DNA from: Rhyzopertha dominica
Taxonomy: Eukaryota > Arthropoda > Insecta > Coleoptera > Bostrichidae
Assembly (NCBI GenBank): GCA_025024175.1
Contig: QCXZ01000064.1
Coordinates: forward strand, 19,836,286-19,900,285
Length of the DNA: 64,000 nt
Direction: 5' to 3'
Part shown: positions 42,071 to 53,832 of the stretch, piece by piece
How positions within the stretch are numbered: position 1 is the stretch's first letter
Layout of the letters: each line of letters opens with the position of its first letter
Notes under the pieces: generated by a model
What the model was told of the DNA's origin: nothing
Database searches by the model: none
Seen by the model: only the letters and a program-made list of their open reading frames with translations
Made by a program: the position numbers and the translations under genes

Positions 42071-44630
42071 ATGGGTTTCTATCAGAATATTCGTTCCACC
42101 TATGGACAGCAAGCAGTAGAACTTTTTAAACAGTGGAATAAAACAACAACAAAACGTGCCAATCTTACGAACAGAAGAGTTTTCCTACATAAGTGTAAAC
42201 AATATGGGGTGCATCCAAAACATATTACCAACAATACGAAGAGTTTATTCAATTTATTCGGAGAAGGGAATCAGGGATCCAAAGGAAGATCACGGACTTA
42301 AATATAAGGTTGGGGCTTAAAATAATTAATTTGGAGATCAGTCATGTAAATTATCAGTTACACAAAATTTCAAAATTAATTTATAGTCTGAAGTCAAAAC
42401 TGCAACAGATAGTACCCCTGTTTGTCACACAAGAGTTTGAAAGACGCCAACATATTTATTATAACAAAATTTTCAATACAGTTAAAATCAGTAATCAAAA
42501 CAAATTTGAGCGACTTAAACATGAACAAAAATTAACTTTTAATGTACAAGACAAATGGTTAGTAAACCTATCCCGAATCAACCTACCTGAAAATGTAAGA
42601 ACAGTTCTGTCACTGGGTCCAAAATTCAGCTTCAAAACCAATTTTAAAGACATACATTTGGGTAGACTGGTCTCAGATTTGGAAGGCCTCCTGAATCTCG
42701 TAAATATAAACAAAAGAGATTTCTATAGAGCAAAATTAACTAGTATTATAACTGGTTATGTACATCAAAATAAAGGAATGAAAAATCCAACTGATGAAAT
42801 CTTTAGGGAAACGGTAGGCTTTCTAAGGGAAAACCAGAATTTAGTAGTTGTGAACAGTGACAAAGGGGGTGTAACAGTGGTTCTGGATAGGGAACAATAT
42901 AACCAAAAAATGATGGATATACTTTCAGATCCTAATGGGTTCGTGGTGTTGGATAGGGATCCGACCGCGGCGATTCAAACAAAATGTAATGATTTCATAA
43001 AGCATCTCGAGAAAGTACAGCATCTCACTTCAGAAAAAGCAAAAAGTTTAAAAACTTACAATGCTAGTAGCCCTAAAATCTATGGTAATCCTAAGGTCCA
43101 TAAACCGGGAGCCCCTCTCAGGCCCATTGTGTCTAGTATTCATTGCCCTATGACGCATGTGGCACAATTGTTGTGCGACATCCTTACTAAATCTTACGAC
43201 CGTGGCAATCCGTACTACATCTCGGACACCTTCGAATTTGTACAGTCCGTAAGCAGTGTGGAGGTGCCGGTCGATCATGAAGTGGTGTCTTTGGACGTCA
43301 CTAATTTGTTCGGCAATGTATCGGGTACGTTGGCTGTGAGGGTTTTGGGTGAGAAATGGGATTCAATTGATCCGAATTTCGATTGCCCGAAAATCAGGGA
43401 TATTAATAAACGAAAAGAGTTGTTTTTTAACATGTTAAACTTTATCTTCGACAACAATTACTTCATCTATGAAAATACTTTTTATAAACAGGTCTTCGGA
43501 TGTGCCATGGGATCTACACTTAGTCCCATTCTAGCTCAATACGTAATGGATCACCTATTGGATACTTGTTTGCCCAAGCTTAGTTTTGATGTCGTCTACA
43601 TCAAAAAATATGTCGATGACCTGATCCTCATATTGCCTTCCCATGGTGTGGATGAGATCCAAGCCACTTTTAATGCTTACGACCAGCACATAAATTTCAC
43701 TGTCGAGAGGGAGGTTGATGGTGGAGTCCCTTTTCTTGATACGAAAGTCATTCGAAAAAATAATCAGATAGTATTGGATTGGTATCAAAAGCCCATGGCA
43801 TCCGGGAAATATATCAACTACCTTTCAGACCACTCAACAAAGATTAAAGTTAACTTNATAAAACAAATGAAACTCAGAATTCAAAAAATATCACATCCTT
43901 CTTTTAAAAAAAAAACTTAAATAAATTAAAACAACTACTTCTTCAAAATTCATACCCTAAAGCCCTCATCAACAAGATTCTTTATTCCACCAGTGGCCTC
44001 CCTCTCGGGGGTGAAGTACAGGTTGTGGACTCCGTCGGCGGGATTGAAGAAAGACCATTGGTAACCGGGGAGGGGGGAGGTGTAGATAATGGGATTGGGG
44101 ATTTAAGCCAGAGTAATGCTACCCTTAATAATACTATTGAGTCGCCGAGGTATGGCTCGCTGCCTAATATCGCGGGATTAACATTTAAACTAATCAGAAC
44201 ATTTAATTCAGAAAACATAAAAATAGCTATACGTAATGTTAAGAGGGGCTCAAATTTGTTTACTAAATTAAAGTCAAAAACGCCGACCAAATTTAGATCC
44301 AATGTGATTTACAGCTTGAAGTGTAACTCTTGCGATAACATTTACGTAGGACAAACGTCCCAGTGGTTAAAAAGTAGAATATCATTACATAAGAGTGATA
44401 TCACAAGAAAAAGAGACAGATGTGCTCTAGCCTCACATGTAATCAATAACAACCACACAATAGACTGGGACGGTGTCCAAGTATTAGAAGTAGAGCAAAA
44501 TACAAGTAAAAGGTTGATTCTGGAGATGTACCACATATCCAGAATCGATAACACTATCAACAAAAAATCGGACACACAACAATTAAGTAACATCTACACG
44601 TACTTGTTGTCGCAAGACTTGAGTCAATAA
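42071..44630 (+). pseudogene. Penelope-like RT/GIY-YIG polyprotein, unit 1
   Basis: Homologous to unit 3 over its full length. It has a one-base G loss near 42268 that splits the first 76 codons from the rest, an N at 43857, and a run-length change in the T/A tract near 43905 that ends the RT frame at 43920. The endonuclease frame reopens at 44025. Otherwise RT and endonuclease motifs are the same as in unit 3. It differs at SDTFEFV (SDTLEFV in units 2 and 3). Confidence 0.85.
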
Positions 44631-45299
44631 ATAATTTCAATAAATTAAAAAAAGTCAATAATTTATGGGATTTTAAAATTCAATTTTCATATATTTAATT
44701 GGGTTTAACATGGTTGGTTTTGGGATTGGGCTTAGTTTTTTGACTTGTTGGAATAATTACATTTAGAACATAACAAAATTTTGAATGCAATTGGTTAGGA
44801 TACTCAAAAATTGATGGTTGGCAGCGGCCATCTTGTTGTGTAGTTGGCAGCAGATTGATGGGAAACTGTTGCGGAATTGACAGCTGACAAACATTGGTGA
44901 TAAAGAATTTTAACGTGTTTTGTGATTTTGTCTGAAATTTAACGATATCTGAGATCATCAAACTTTAGATAAATGTTCTTGGTCTTTTAAAATTAATTTG
45001 ACACAACTTCTGTTCGGGAGAGAGAGCCATACAAATATTACTGTTAAATACAATTATGTTTAATAAGATCGTGTACACATAACCTCAAATTTCTGTAAGT
45101 AAAGTTTAAACTGTTTGTTTCCAAATTGAAAATGTAATTATTGTAGACGCTCTGATGAAGACTTGGAAATAAAGTCGAAAGCTTAGCAAGGAAAAAAGAG
45201 TACTCTTTGTGTTCCAACCTTAGGTCGACATACCCCTAGTTAGTTTAGGCCTCAACGTAGTAACCGACCGTTACTTCCCCTAGTGTTTATTCATTCCAG
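44631..45299 (+). repeat. Penelope linker (pseudo-LTR) between units 1 and 2
   Basis: 669 bp, repeated at 47862-48530 and, in part, at 41631-42070 and 51093-51712. It should contain the 3' end of one unit and the promoter of the next. It includes the hammerhead-core-like motif and a candidate 205-bp intron (45095-45299). Confidence 0.85.
45152..45180 (+). ncRNA. Hammerhead-core-like motif, copy 2
   Basis: Identical core to copy 1. Confidence 0.45.
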
Positions 45300-47861
45300 A
45301 TGGGTTTCTATCAGAATATTCGTTCCAACTATGGACAGCAAGCAGTAGAACTTTTTAAACAGTGGAATAAAACAACAACAAAACGTGCCAATCTTACGAA
45401 CAGAAGAGTTTTCCTACATAAGTGTAAACAATATGGGGTGCATCCAAAACATATTACCAACAATACGAAGAGTTTATTCAATTTATTCGGAGAAGGGAAT
45501 CAGGGGATCCAAAGGAAGATCACGGACTTAAATATAAGGTTGGGGCTTAAAATAATTAATTTGGAGATCAGTCATGTAAATTATCAGTTACACAAAATTT
45601 CAAAATTAATTTATAGTCTGAAGTCAAAACTGCAACAGATAGTACCCCTGTTTGTCACACAAGAGTTTGAAAGACGCCAACATATTTATTATAACAAAAT
45701 TTTCAATACAGTTAAAATCAGTAATCAAAACAAATTTGAGCGACTTAAACATGAACAAAAATTAACTTTTAATGTACAAGACAAATGGTTAGTAAACCTA
45801 TCCCGAATCAACCTACCTGAAAATGTAAGAACAGTTCTGTCACTGGGTCCAAAATTCAGCTTCAAAACCAATTTTAAAGACATACATTTGGGTAGACTGG
45901 TCTCAGATTTGGAAGGCCTCCTGAATCTCGTAAATATAAACAAAAGAGATTTCTATAGAGCAAAATTAACTAGTATTATAACTGGTTATGTACATCAAAA
46001 TAAAGGAATGAAAAATCCAACTGATGAAATCTTTAGGGAAACGGTAGGCTTTCTAAGGGAAAACCAGAATTTAGTAGTTGTGAACAGTGACAAAGGGGGT
46101 GTAACAGTGGTTCTGGATAGGGAACAATATAACCAAAAAATGATGGATATACTTTCAGATCCTAATGGGTTCGTGGTGTTGGATAGGGATCCGACCGCGG
46201 CGATTCAAACAAAATGTAATGATTTCATAAAGCATCTCGAGAAAGTACAGCATCTCACTTCAGAAAAAGCAAAAAGTTTAAAAATTTACAATGCTAGTAG
46301 CCCTAAAATCTATGGTAATCCTAAGGTCCATAAACCGGGAGCCCCTCTCAGGCCCATTGTGTCTAGTATTCATTGCCCTATGACGCATGTGGCACAATTG
46401 TTGTGCGACATCCTTACTAAATCTTACGACCGTGGCAATCCGTACTACATCTCGGACACCCTCGAATTTGTACAGTCCGTAAGCAGTGTGGAGGTGCCGG
46501 TCGATCATGAAGTGGTGTCTTTGGACGTCACTAATTTGTTCGGCAATGTATCGGGTACGTTGGCTGTGAGGGTTTTGGGTGAGAAATGGGATTCAATTGA
46601 TCCGAATTTCGATTGCCCGAAAATCAGGGATATTAATAAACGAAAAGAGTTGTTTTTTAACATGTTAAACTTTATCTTCGACAACAATTACTTCATCTAT
46701 GAAAATACTTTTTATAAACAGGTCTTCGGATGTGCCATGGGATCTACACTTAGTCCCATTCTAGCTCAATACGTAATGGATCACCTATTGGATACTTGTT
46801 TGCCCAAGCTTAGTTTTGATGTCGTCTACATCAAAAAATATGTCGATGACCTGATCCTCATATTGCCTTCCCATGGTGTGGATGAGATCCAAGCCACTTT
46901 TAATGCTTACGACCAGCACATAAATTTCACTGTCGAGAGGGAGGTTGATGGTGGAGTCCCTTTTCTTGATACGAAAGTCATTCGAAAAAAATAATCAGAT
47001 AGTATTGGATTGGTATCAAAAGCCCATGGCATCCGGGAAATATATCAACTACCTTTCAGACCACTCAACAAAGATTAAAGTTAACTTTATAAAACAAATG
47101 AAACTCAGAATTCAAAAAATATCACATCCTTCTTTAAAAAAAAAAACTTAAATAAATTAAAACAACTACTTCTTCAAAATTCATACCCTAAAGCCCTCAT
47201 CAACAAGATTCTTTATTCCACCAGTGGCCTCCCTCTCGGGGGTGAAGTACAGGTTGTGGACTCCGTCGGCGGGATTGAAGAAAGACCATTGGTAACCGGG
47301 GAGGGGGGAGGTGTAGATAATGGGATTGGGGATTTAAGCCAGAGTAATGCTACCCTTAATAATACTATTGAGTCGCCGAGGTATGGCTCGCTGCCTAATA
47401 TCGCGGGATTAACATTTAAACTAATCAGAACATTTAATTCAGAAAACATAAAAATAGCTATACGTAATGTTAAGAGGGGCTCAAATTTGTTTACTAAATT
47501 AAAGTCAAAAACGCCGACCAAATTTAGATCCAATGTGATTTACAGCTTGAAGTGTAACTCTTGCGATAACATTTACGTAGGACAAACGTCCCAGTGGTTA
47601 AAAAGTAGAATATCATTACATAAGAGTGATATCACAAGAAAAAGAGACAGATGTGCTCTAGCCTCACATGTAATCAATAACAACCACACAATAGACTGGG
47701 ACGGTGTCCAAGTATTAGAAGTAGAGCAAAATACAAGTAAAAGGTTGATTCTGGAGATGTACCACATATCCAGAATCGATAACACTATCAACAAAAAATC
47801 GGACACACAACAATTAAGTAACATCTACACGTACTTGTTGTCGCAAGACTTGAGTCAATAA
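45300..47861 (+). pseudogene. Penelope-like RT/GIY-YIG polyprotein, unit 2
   Basis: The frame is open for 564 codons through all RT motifs. An extra A in the run near 46985 then shifts it, and the tract near 47140 shifts it again. The endonuclease frame continues at 47256-47861. Both lesions are in homopolymers, so sequencing error is possible. Its start context TTCATTCCAG-ATGGG is the same as in the other units. Confidence 0.85.
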
Positions 47862-48530
47862 ATAATTTCAATAAATTAAAAAAAGTCAATAATTTATGGG
47901 ATTTTAAAATTCAATTTTCATATATTTAATTGGGTTTAACATGGTTGGTTTTGGGATTGGGCTTAGTTTTTTGACTTGTTGGAATAATTACATTTAGAAC
48001 ATAACAAAATTTTGAATGCAATTGGTTAGGATACTCAAAAATTGATGGTTGGCAGCGGCCATCTTGTTGTGTAGTTGGCAGCAGATTGATGGGAAACTGT
48101 TGCGGAATTGACAGCTGACAAACATTGGTGATAAAGAATTTTAACGTGTTTTGTGATTTTGTCTGAAATTTAACGATATCTGAGATCATCAAACTTTAGA
48201 TAAATGTTCTTGGTCTTTTAAAATTAATTTGACACAACTTCTGTTCGGGAGAGAGAGCCATACAAATATTACTGTTAAATACAATTATGTTTAATAAGAT
48301 CGTGTACACATAACCTCAAATTTCTGTAAGTAAAGTTTAAACTGTTTGTTTCCAAATTGAAAATGTAATTATTGTAGACGCTCTGATGAAGACTTGGAAA
48401 TAAAGTCGAAAGCTTAGCAAGGAAAAAAGAGTACTCTTTGTGTTCCAACCTTAGGTCGACATACCCCTAGTTAGTTTAGGCCTCAACGTAGTAACCGACC
48501 GTTACTTCCCCTAGTGTTTATTCATTCCAG
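47862..48530 (+). repeat. Penelope linker between units 2 and 3
   Basis: 669 bp, essentially identical to 44631-45299. Candidate intron 48326-48530. Confidence 0.85.
48383..48411 (+). ncRNA. Hammerhead-core-like motif, copy 3
   Basis: Identical core to copy 1. Confidence 0.45.
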
Positions 48531-51092
48531 ATGGGTTTCTATCAGAATATTCGTTCCAACTATGGACAGCAAGCAGTAGAACTTTTTAAACAGTGGAATA
48601 AAACAACAACAAAACGTGCCAATCTTACGAACAGAAGAGTTTTCCTACATAAGTGTAAACAATATGGGGTGCATCCAAAACATATTACCAACAATACGAA
48701 GAGTTTATTCAATTTATTCGGAGAAGGGAATCAGGGGATCCAAAGGAAGATCACGGACTTAAATATAAGGTTGGGGCTTAAAATAATTAATTTGGAGATC
48801 AGTCATGTAAATTATCAGTTACACAAAATTTCAAAATTAATTTATAGTCTGAAGTCAAAACTGCAACAGATAGTACCCCTGTTTGTCACACAAGAGTTTG
48901 AAAGACGCCAACATATTTATTATAACAAAATTTTCAATACAGTTAAAATCAGTAATCAAAACAAATTTGAGCGACTTAAACATGAACAAAAATTAACTTT
49001 TAATGTACAAGACAAATGGTTAGTAAACCTATCCCGAATCAACCTACCTGAAAATGTAAGAACAGTTCTGTCACTGGGTCCAAAATTCAGCTTCAAAACC
49101 AATTTTAAAGACATACATTTGGGTAGACTGGTCTCAGATTTGGAAGGCCTCCTGAATCTCGTAAATATAAACAAAAGAGATTTCTATAGAGCAAAATTAA
49201 CTAGTATTATAACTGGTTATGTACATCAAAATAAAGGAATGAAAAATCCAACTGATGAAATCTTTAGGGAAACGGTAGGCTTTCTAAGGGAAAACCAGAA
49301 TTTAGTAGTTGTGAACAGTGACAAAGGGGGTGTAACAGTGGTTCTGGATAGGGAACAATATAACCAAAAAATGATGGATATACTTTCAGATCCTAATGGG
49401 TTCGTGGTGTTGGATAGGGATCCGACCGCGGCGATTCAAACAAAATGTAATGATTTCATAAAGCATCTCGAGAAAGTACAGCATCTCACTTCAGAAAAAG
49501 CAAAAAGTTTAAAAATTTACAATGCTAGTAGCCCTAAAATCTATGGTAATCCTAAGGTCCATAAACCGGGAGCCCCTCTCAGGCCCATTGTGTCTAGTAT
49601 TCATTGCCCTATGACGCATGTGGCACAATTGTTGTGCGACATCCTTACTAAATCTTACGACCGTGGCAATCCGTACTACATCTCGGACACCCTCGAATTT
49701 GTACAGTCCGTAAGCAGTGTGGAGGTGCCGGTCGATCATGAAGTGGTGTCTTTGGACGTCACTAATTTGTTCGGCAATGTATCGGGTACGTTGGCTGTGA
49801 GGGTTTTGGGTGAGAAATGGGATTCAATTGATCCGAATTTCGATTTCCCGAAAATCAGGGATATTAATAAACGAAAAGAGTTGTTTTTTAACATGTTAAA
49901 CTTTATCTTCGACAACAATTACTTCATCTATGAAAATACTTTTTATAAACAGGTCTTCGGATGTGCCATGGGATCTACACTTAGTCCCATTCTAGCTCAA
50001 TACGTAATGGATCACCTATTGGATACTTGTTTGCCCAAGCTTAGTTTTGATGTCGTCTACATCAAAAAATATGTCGATGACCTGATCCTCATATTGCCTT
50101 CCCATGGTGTGGATGAGATCCAAGCCACTTTTAATGCTTACGACCAGCACATAAATTTCACTGTCGAGAGGGAGGTTGATGGTGGAGTCCCTTTTCTTGA
50201 TACGAAAGTCATTCGAAAAAATAATCAGATAGTATTGGATTGGTATCAAAAGCCCATGGCATCCGGGAAATATATCAACTACCTTTCAGACCACTCAACA
50301 AAGATTAAAGTTAACTTTATAAAACAAATGAAACTCAGAATTCAAAAAATATCACATCCTTCTTTTTTAAAAAAAAACTTAAATAAATTAAAACAACTAC
50401 TTCTTCAAAATTCATACCCTAAAGCCCTCATCAACAAGATTCTTTATTCCACCAGTGGCCTCCCTCTCGGGGGTGAAGTACAGGTTGTGGACTCCGTCGG
50501 CGGGATTGAAGAAAGACCATTGGTAACCGGGGAGGGGGGAGGTGTAGATAATGGGATTGGGGATTTAAGCCAGAGTAATGCTACCCTTAATAATACTATT
50601 GAGTCGCCGAGGTATGGCTCGCTGCCTAATATCGCGGGATTAACATTTAAACTAATCAGAACATTTAATTCAGAAAACATAAAAATAGCTATACGTAATG
50701 TTAAGAGGGGCTCAAATTTGTTTACTAAATTAAAGTCAAAAACGCCGACCAAATTTAGATCCAATGTGATTTACAGCTTGAAGTGTAACTCTTGCGATAA
50801 CATTTACGTAGGACAAACGTCCCAGTGGTTAAAAAGTAGAATATCATTACATAAGAGTGATATCACAAGAAAAAGAGACAGATGTGCTCTAGCCTCACAT
50901 GTAATTAATAACAACCACACAATAGACTGGGACGGTGTCCAAGTATTAGAAGTAGAGCAAAATACAAGTAAAAGGTTGATTCTGGAGATGTACCACATAT
51001 CCAGAATCGATAACACTATCAACAAAAAATCGGACACACAACAATTAAGTAACATCTACACGTACTTGTTGTCGCAAGACTTGAGTCAATAA
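48531..51092 (+). CDS. Penelope-like element polyprotein (RT plus GIY-YIG endonuclease), intact unit 3
   Basis: A single 853-residue frame. RT blocks: YGNPKVHKPGAPLRPIVSS (from 338), VSLDVTNLFGNV with motif-A Asp 409, GCAMGSTLSPILAQ (from 477), catalytic YVDD (514-517), and VDGGVPFLDTKV after it. The C-terminal endonuclease has a CxxC pair (CNSC), then NIYVGQT (from 757), SRISLHKSDI, an ASHVINNNH block, and RLILEMYHI with the likely catalytic Glu. RT, then linker, then GIY-YIG is the canonical Penelope order. In the family, the endonuclease nicks the target and the RT primes on it. Length is in the usual range for Penelope proteins. It differs from units 1 and 2 at FDFPKIRD, where they have Cys for the second Phe. 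It is the only apparently complete protein of the array and could be active, or could have been the source of recent copies. Confidence 0.93.
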   Translation: MGFYQNIRSNYGQQAVELFKQWNKTTTKRANLTNRRVFLHKCKQYGVHPKHITNNTKSLFNLFGEGNQGIQRKITDLNIRLGLKIINLEISHVNYQLHKISKLIYSLKSKLQQIVPLFVTQEFERRQHIYYNKIFNTVKISNQNKFERLKHEQKLTFNVQDKWLVNLSRINLPENVRTVLSLGPKFSFKTNFKDIHLGRLVSDLEGLLNLVNINKRDFYRAKLTSIITGYVHQNKGMKNPTDEIFRETVGFLRENQNLVVVNSDKGGVTVVLDREQYNQKMMDILSDPNGFVVLDRDPTAAIQTKCNDFIKHLEKVQHLTSEKAKSLKIYNASSPKIYGNPKVHKPGAPLRPIVSSIHCPMTHVAQLLCDILTKSYDRGNPYYISDTLEFVQSVSSVEVPVDHEVVSLDVTNLFGNVSGTLAVRVLGEKWDSIDPNFDFPKIRDINKRKELFFNMLNFIFDNNYFIYENTFYKQVFGCAMGSTLSPILAQYVMDHLLDTCLPKLSFDVVYIKKYVDDLILILPSHGVDEIQATFNAYDQHINFTVEREVDGGVPFLDTKVIRKNNQIVLDWYQKPMASGKYINYLSDHSTKIKVNFIKQMKLRIQKISHPSFLKKNLNKLKQLLLQNSYPKALINKILYSTSGLPLGGEVQVVDSVGGIEERPLVTGEGGGVDNGIGDLSQSNATLNNTIESPRYGSLPNIAGLTFKLIRTFNSENIKIAIRNVKRGSNLFTKLKSKTPTKFRSNVIYSLKCNSCDNIYVGQTSQWLKSRISLHKSDITRKRDRCALASHVINNNHTIDWDGVQVLEVEQNTSKRLILEMYHISRIDNTINKKSDTQQLSNIYTYLLSQDLSQ

Positions 51093-51710
51093 ATAATTTC
51101 AATAAATTAAAAAAGTCAATAATTTATGGGATTTTAAAATTCAATTTTCATATATTTAATTGGGTTTAACATGGTTGGTTTTGGGATTGGGCTTAGTTTT
51201 TTGACTTGTTGGAATAATTACATTTAGAACATAACAAAATTTTGAATGCAATTGGTTAGGATACTCAAAAATTGATGGTTGGCAGCGGCCATCTTGTTGT
51301 GTAGTTGGCAGCAGATTGATGGGAAACTGTTGCGGAATTGACAGCTGACAAACATTGGTGATAAAGAATTTTAACGTGTTTTGTGATTTTGTCTGAAATT
51401 TAACGATATCTGTGATCATCAAACTTTAGATAAATGTTCTTGGTCTTTTAAAATTAATTTGACACAACTTCTGTTCGGGAGAGAGAGCCATACAAATATT
51501 ACTGTTAAATACAATTATGTTTAATAAGATCGTGTACACATAACCTCAAATTTCTGTAAGTAAAGTTTAAACTGTTTGTTTCCAAATTGAAAATGTAATT
51601 ATTGTAGACGCTCTGATGAAGACTTGGAAATAAAGTCGAAAGCTTAGCAAAGAAAAAAGAGTACTCTTTGTGTTCCAACCTTAGGTCGACATACCCCTAG
51701 TTAGTTTAGG

Positions 51711-51712
<2 letters not shown>
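51093..51712 (+). repeat. Terminal Penelope linker
   Basis: The same sequence as the other linkers, but it ends at GTTTAGGCC, where TA repeats begin. This is about 35 bases short of the end seen in the inverted arm. Confidence 0.85.
51613..51641 (+). ncRNA. Hammerhead-core-like motif, copy 4
   Basis: Identical core. The sequence after the motif is GCTTAGCAAAG instead of GCTTAGCAAGG. Confidence 0.45.

Positions 51713-51754
<42 letters not shown>
51713..51754. repeat. (TA)n tract between Penelope array and LTR-like repeat
   Basis: About 42 bases of TA repeat. Confidence 0.9.
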
Positions 51755-51755
<1 letters not shown>

Positions 51756-51756
<1 letters not shown>

Positions 51757-52603
51757 GTTAAATGTCTATTTTTGTATCTGCGTTGTTATTAAAATAAAAG
51801 GTGTTTTTGTGCGTTTATTAATTTCTTGCTATGTTTAGAATCGCTGTTAACAAGATAAATACTAATATCGAAGCGAATGCGTATGCATGCGATTAATTGT
51901 TTTGGCGAGAAATATCAGAGTCGCGAGGAGATGCAAAAGTAGGCAATGAGTATGGATGTGTCATTTTTGACAGAGAGATATATTCTTGATTTTGGCTCAG
52001 TGAGAGCGAGGTCTTTGGCCATGTTGTGCCTCAGGCAGAGAGAGTAAGGTCTTTGGCCATGATGTGCCTCAGGCAGTTTGAAACCCCTAGAGCAGAGTGC
52101 CCGGTTAACAGCTGTGGTTCCTTCGAGTGGAGGACTTGCATTCCGGGGGGTAATGCAGGATATCTCGAATGACATAGTTCTGGTGGAGAGGGTAGCCTTA
52201 TTAGGTGCCCCCGATCCGGGCTATTGGAATGCGACCCTATAGGCCTTAGGGTGAGCGTTCGGGGAAGCCTCTACTATTTCAGGTTGACACTAGCTAGTTG
52301 TTGAAGAGAGAAAACTAACAAGGTATTCATAACCACCATTGACTAATGATGTAATCTCAGGGATGAAGCCATGGACAGGATAAGGATGATGCCCTGGGGT
52401 GAAAACCCCTCTGTGAGTCTTAAATGTATCTGTTTGAGTTTAACGGATGAGTAACTTATGTTTTGTTTTTGCATCTCCCGCGCGTATGTGAAACCGCCTT
52501 GTCTGTCCACCGGAGTGACCGCATTGTTATGACCCACGGATGAAGGCGGCGATAATGTAAGTTTTTCTTGATTATTCCCGCATTAGTTTTTCTATGTTTT
52601 TCA
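51756..52603. repeat. 848-bp LTR-like repeat, left
   Basis: TGTTAAATGTC...ATGTTTTTCA. It contains its own short duplication (GGTCTTTGGCCATG twice, near 52010 and 52050). Confidence 0.8.
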
Positions 52604-52617
52604 TTCAGGTGTGGGGT

Positions 52618-52845
52618 CAAACAATCGGTTCACAGATTCGGTGAGATGAATTCAAAAAGTTTAAGCACGTTTTATCGCAGCGCAGTGGTTTTGACAAATT
52701 ATAGTTTGTCGTAATTACAATTGGTGATCAAACAATCGGTTCACTGATTCGATGAGATTAATAATAACGTATTCAACATTTTTAGCACGTTTTGTCGCAG
52801 CGCAGTGGTATGACAAGTTATCGTTTGTCGTAATTATAATTAGTG
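52618..52845 (+). repeat. Two imperfect tandem copies of a 111-bp unit
   Basis: Units begin CAAACAATCGGTTCAC at 52618 and 52729. Each contains GCACGTTTT(A/G)TCGCAGCGCA and a TTTGTCGTAATTA block. It lies just inside the left LTR-like repeat, where a leader or enhancer would be. Confidence 0.75.
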
Positions 52846-53002
52846 GTTAAGCGGCGGCTGACAGTTTTTGTGCAAAAGACGTTTATTCAGCAAAGTTCTT
52901 GGCCTTAACAGGATCTCTTTTGTTTCGGCGTGACTATTGGTAGATCTAATACCTCTATCATACATGTTTTGCATATTCTTCATGTTCATGCAAATATGGG
53001 TA

Positions 53003-53038
53003 CCCATCATCAACATCATCAACATCATCAACATCATC
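53003..53038 (+). repeat. Short (CATCAA)n microsatellite
   Basis: CATCAACATCAACATC-type repeat, about 36 bases. Confidence 0.8.
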
Positions 53039-53225
53039 TTCATTTTCCTTCATTTCTTGATGTTTAATAACATCCTATGATAACATCATACAGGCAGTTG
53101 CCCGATCGAGTAATTATCAAGCGCTGTTGACCTTTCTGAAATCTTGCGATGAGAATCAACGAAGTACATTTCCTATTTCTTATTTAAAGCTAAGGTAATG
53201 CACAGCGAGTAGACGTGATCCAGCG

Positions 53226-53597
53226 ATGCTCCGGTTATTTGTGTTCAAAGTGCCCAGTTTATGTAATTCAAATTTGTGTTCTGAAGCCATAGATGACTGT
53301 CATCGGGTGGTAAGTGTGAATACTGGAAGAGATCGATCTAGAATCGTCAGATTCTGCTCAAGGAATGATAGGCAGCTCATATTTCGCTACAAGAAGTTGT
53401 TGAGACGAATCAATATTTCCATAAAAAAGATCTCACGAGGAAGCGCCTTAGGATTACTAAAACTCTGGAGTTCTGAATTTGGTGCTTGTAACTTATGGAC
53501 TTACCAGGGTTACGTCAATGTAATAGTAAATGGTCGTAAATACTCTGTAAATTCTGTTGACGATATAGTCAATATACAGCACAGTACCTATCGGTAG
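53226..53597 (+). pseudogene. Non-LTR ORF1 fragment
   Basis: The frame contains RSRIVRFCSRNDRQLIFRYK and LWTYQGYVNVIVNGRKYSVN, a pattern I know from the C-terminal, FP25K-like part of ORF1 proteins in CR1/Jockey-type elements. The N-terminus is missing or shifted. An endonuclease start follows at 53833, as expected for ORF1 then ORF2. Confidence 0.6.
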
Positions 53598-53832
53598 CAG
53601 TTAATTGGCAACGTTATCTTTTTATTATTTGTGGCGCAGATTTGTTTCTAGCGCAAAATGTAATGCTCTTCCGGGAGCAACCGTTGGTTTTTAAGTATTA
53701 ATTTTGCTTTTACTTAATTTAACAATTAAACAGACTTCAATACAATTTAGTTTAATTAAGTCAGATTGTATTTGTTCTCATTTAGAGGTAATAGATATCC
53801 TGTATTGTGTATTAGTTTAGCTTATAATTTTT

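Larger units (their letters stand above)
41631..51712 (+). mobile_element. Tandem array of three Penelope-like retroelements
   Basis: Three head-to-tail units have starts at 42071, 45300 and 48531, so the periods are 3229 and 3231 bp. The units are nearly identical across coding and linker sequence. Linkers are 41631-42070 (partial), 44631-45299, 47862-48530 and 51093-51712. The array is bounded by TA repeats on both sides. Tandem copies with a terminal partial repeat are the normal Penelope arrangement, in which each linker can serve as promoter and 3' end. Confidence 0.92.

Noticed and set aside
43982..44302. Antisense frames within each Penelope unit (106, 83, 77, 76 and 72 codons)
   Set aside because: They repeat in every unit because the DNA repeats. 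They are shadows of the RT/endonuclease frame.
51915..52175. 86-codon and 64-codon minus frames in the 848-bp repeats (also at 57176 and 57604)
   Set aside because: Identical only because the repeats are identical. They have no family motif and lie in LTR-like sequence.
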